A stretch of 36,172 nt of DNA from Verrucomicrobiota bacterium (GTDB lineage: Bacteria > Verrucomicrobiota > Verrucomicrobiia > Methylacidiphilales > Verrucolacustridaceae), in assembly GCA_009927835.1 (NCBI GenBank), contig RFMG01000161.1, positions 1-36,172 on the forward strand, written 5' to 3'. Shown here one piece after another: positions 33,873 to 36,172 of the stretch. Both the position numbers and the translations under genes were made by a program. The first letter of the stretch is position 1. Every line of letters begins with the position of its first letter. The notes below the pieces were generated by a model, which did not search any database, was not told the DNA's origin, and saw nothing but the letters and a program-made list of their open reading frames with translations.

Positions 33873-36172
33873 GGAAAGATCCTCCGAACGGCCAGCTGAA
33901 AAACCCGTTTGGCCGCCTCGAGGGCAATGTTGGCCGACATCTTGGAATTCCCCTCCCGACGCTCTGTGAAAACAATCGGAACCTCCTGAATCTTGAATCC
34001 GGACTGCCACGCGAAGAAATGAAGCTCCACCTGAAACCCGTAGCCTTGAGAAGTGAACTGCTCCCAATTCAATCCCTCCAAAACCCGCCGCCGGATGGCC
34101 TTAAAACCACTCGTGGGATCGGTCATCGGCAGGCCCGTCAGGGTCCTGGCATACCAACCGCCAAAGGTGCTGATCCATAGCCGGCTCTGGGGCCAGTTGA
34201 GGATCCGGATTCCATTCAGGTAACGCGATCCAACGGCCAGATCTGCCCCTTCCCCGATTGCCGTCAATAACCGAGGGACATCCGCCGGATCATGGGAAAG
34301 ATCCGCATCCATCTCGACCACGCTGTCGTAACCTTTCTCCAAGGCCCATTGGAAAGCGGCCCGATAGGCAGATCCCAGTCCAGCCTTCCCGGGGCGTTCC
34401 ATTATATGCAACCGCTTCTTAAAATCCGGGTGACTCTTGACTTTAGCCGCCGTCCCATCGGGAGAACCATCGTCCACCACCAGCACCTCCACGCCCGGAG
34501 CTTTCGTCAAAATCTCATCTAAAGCGGTCTGAATCATCTCCGCCTCGTTGTAGGTGGGAAGGATCACCAACGACTTGGAAGGACGATCGGTCCTGGCACT
34601 CTTTTCTTTGGCACTCTTCGCGGTCTTCCGCTCTTGAGCTTGTTCCTTCTCAAACTCCAAATCCTCACCCTCCCACCAATTCCTCCATGGAGCAGGGCAT
34701 GGCGCAAACCTCAGGTAGGCCGACCCACCGAGAACCAACCCCCAGCTGAGGAGCCCCAATCCCAACGAGAGCGAAACCCATGCGGGAGGGGAAAAAACAA
34801 AGCTTACTTCCCTCACCCCCTCCCCGATCCGGACCCCGGTGAAAGCCACCGCCACCCTTCGCAGGTCGCTCTTCACTCCATCCACCCAAACCTGCCAATC
34901 CGGATGCCACGCCTGCGTTAACATCAGCCAACCCGACTGCCCTTGTGGTAAAATCTTCCAGACATTGGGTCCCTCGTGTTGGCAGCTGGATGCATCGAGC
35001 AACCGGAAGGGCTCACCCTCCCGGTCACGAAAGGCTCCGGTCAACTCCACCTCCCCATTCTGGGGATTCATGATACCCGCCAGTGCCGGATCATTCATCT
35101 CCACGCCCGGAATCTCCACCGGCAGGAAGTATAATCGGACCAGACCCAGATCCGCGGTCGCATAATCGTATTTGGCCGGCGGAATCGAAACATAGTTCTT
35201 GGCGAAAAAGCCCGGGGAGAGACAGTTCGGATTCTCGAGAACCGTGAAGAATGGGTTTTCAAAAACCGTGGGGTACTGCTGCTTGAAAGCAGTTTGGAGC
35301 TGTTCGGGCGTGTCCACATCCTTGCGATCCATCAAAATGTAACGAACCCCTTGAAGACTGAGGGAAACCCTCATCAGGTCGGCGTTGGCTCCCCCGGCAT
35401 CTTGCAGGGCCCGCGTGCCTCTGGACATGAAGTAGGCTTGAAACGCCTCGGTGGAAATAGGGCGGCCGGTCAACTGCGGGAGTCGCATGTAAAAATAACG
35501 TCCCGAAAGCGGCAAGACGGATCCGGCCTTGGGTTGGCTTTTCAGGAATGCGGAGGCCTCGAGAAATCCCTCAAATGTCCCTGCCTCCAGTCCGGGTTTG
35601 AAAAATTTCACATAATAGGGACTGAAATCGATGGCTGCGACCAGCAGGACCACGGGTGGAAGCCATGCCATGCTTTTGCCTGGGCAAAAACGCGTCACAG
35701 CGAGTGCCCCGACCCCGGCCAGACAAAAAGATCCTCCCACCTGCCAGAAAGACCAGGGGGCCCGCACCGTACCTGCCAAGGGGATCAACTCAAAGAGACG
35801 GAATCCTGGAACCAGCAAATAGACCGCCAGAGCGATGGCGAACGTGGGCCATTTCCATCGCCCGGCAGGCCAAATCAGCGACAGAACCGCGATCGGGCCT
35901 AAGGCGCTGATCCAAAAAATGGGCAAAACCCAATCCTGGATCCCTTGGGCGGATTTCAGAAACTCTCCCATTCCCCCCAGTCCGTTCCTCGGACCCAGAC
36001 TGAACCATTGGACGAGCAGAAAGAGCGCGATAAAGAGCTTAAGGATTCCATCCAACGGGGATTCCGAACCACGACGGCGAATTTCCAACGCCACGGCCGT
36101 GGCCACCACCACCACCAACCCCAGGTAAAATCCCCCCTCGTCCACCGTGAAGTTGCCCGGCATCCCCTGAAG
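33869..36172 (-). CDS. YfhO-like membrane domain fused to Dpm1-type polyprenol-phosphate mannosyltransferase, 5' partial
   Basis: At least 767 residues are visible and the frame stays open at the right edge (LQG before the first Met), so the true start lies outside. The N-terminal 500 residues have several membrane helices and a YfhO-like extracytoplasmic module (AWHPDWQVWVDGVKSDLRRVAVAF). A charged linker (KEQAQERKTAKSAKEKSA) leads to a GT2 domain of the Dpm1 class: LVILPTYNEAEMIQTAL, VVDDGSPDGTA, EMDADLSHDPADVPRLL and DPTSGFKAIRR. Dpm1 moves mannose from GDP-mannose to a polyprenol phosphate on the cytoplasmic face. The fused membrane part could receive or flip the lipid-linked sugar; this is inference. 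The stop overlaps the DUF2723 gene by 4 nt. Confidence 0.85.
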   Translation of the reverse strand, partial: LQGMPGNFTVDEGGFYLGLVVVVATAVALEIRRRGSESPLDGILKLFIALFLLVQWFSLGPRNGLGGMGEFLKSAQGIQDWVLPIFWISALGPIAVLSLIWPAGRWKWPTFAIALAVYLLVPGFRLFELIPLAGTVRAPWSFWQVGGSFCLAGVGALAVTRFCPGKSMAWLPPVVLLVAAIDFSPYYVKFFKPGLEAGTFEGFLEASAFLKSQPKAGSVLPLSGRYFYMRLPQLTGRPISTEAFQAYFMSRGTRALQDAGGANADLMRVSLSLQGVRYILMDRKDVDTPEQLQTAFKQQYPTVFENPFFTVLENPNCLSPGFFAKNYVSIPPAKYDYATADLGLVRLYFLPVEIPGVEMNDPALAGIMNPQNGEVELTGAFRDREGEPFRLLDASSCQHEGPNVWKILPQGQSGWLMLTQAWHPDWQVWVDGVKSDLRRVAVAFTGVRIGEGVREVSFVFSPPAWVSLSLGLGLLSWGLVLGGSAYLRFAPCPAPWRNWWEGEDLEFEKEQAQERKTAKSAKEKSARTDRPSKSLVILPTYNEAEMIQTALDEILTKAPGVEVLVVDDGSPDGTAAKVKSHPDFKKRLHIMERPGKAGLGSAYRAAFQWALEKGYDSVVEMDADLSHDPADVPRLLTAIGEGADLAVGSRYLNGIRILNWPQSRLWISTFGGWYARTLTGLPMTDPTSGFKAIRRRVLEGLNWEQFTSQGYGFQVELHFFAWQSGFKIQEVPIVFTERREGNSKMSANIALEAAKRVFQLAVRRIFP

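Overview
The window suggests a heterotrophic, aerobic bacterium, probably of the PVC group (Verrucomicrobiota-like). The suggestion rests on gene content: a complete alternative complex III (ACIII) operon with an A-type cytochrome oxidase operon, a fused CrtYc/CrtYd-type lycopene cyclase, a DUF2723 membrane protein and a polyprenol-phosphate mannose synthase fusion. No rRNA or marker allows firm placement. GC content is moderately high and coding density is very high. Twelve gene junctions are 4-nt ATGA stop/start overlaps, so translational coupling is widespread.

Layout. 1-5076 (minus strand): a GH1 glycosidase cut by the left edge, a UgtP/MGDG-synthase-like glycolipid glycosyltransferase coupled to it, and mutS. 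5163-6311 (plus): a putative GT-B glycosyltransferase. 6337-9937: a signalling block, with a LuxR-type regulator with a degenerate receiver and a coupled 47-aa membrane protein on the minus strand, divergent from a MASE1-PAS-LytS histidine kinase and its LytTR response regulator. 10062-13039 (plus): a tail-specific protease with an apparent frameshift, then a thioredoxin-like protein. 13056-14514: a lycopene cyclase (minus) divergent from a stand-alone CoaB-like protein (plus).

14522-31021 is the respiratory core. On the minus strand, transcribed right to left, lie cox2, cox1, heme A synthase, heme O synthase, a 40-aa membrane protein and cox3. Divergently, on the plus strand, lie actA-actB-actC-actD-actE-actF, a 157-aa membrane-anchored protein, and three genes resembling cbb3 oxidase subunits CcoN, CcoO and CcoP. 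ACIII oxidises quinol and passes electrons through its c-type hemes to the oxidase; in other bacteria the two complexes are known to form a supercomplex, which this arrangement would fit. The CcoN-like protein has lost most of the expected heme/copper histidines and the CcoO-like protein has Cys where the heme-ligating Met is expected. This looks like a cbb3-derived module turned to another purpose, and it is the most unusual content of the window.

31023-36172 (minus): a DUF2723/TPR membrane protein (TMEM260-like O-mannosyltransferase superfamily), coupled to a YfhO-like membrane domain fused to a Dpm1-type GT2 synthase that runs off the right edge. This pair could make and use polyprenol-linked mannose.

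Two conserved genes (prc and actE) each carry one apparent single-base indel. These could be assembly errors or real lesions; the sequence alone cannot decide. No tRNA, rRNA, CRISPR array, insertion sequence or convincing intrinsic terminator was seen.
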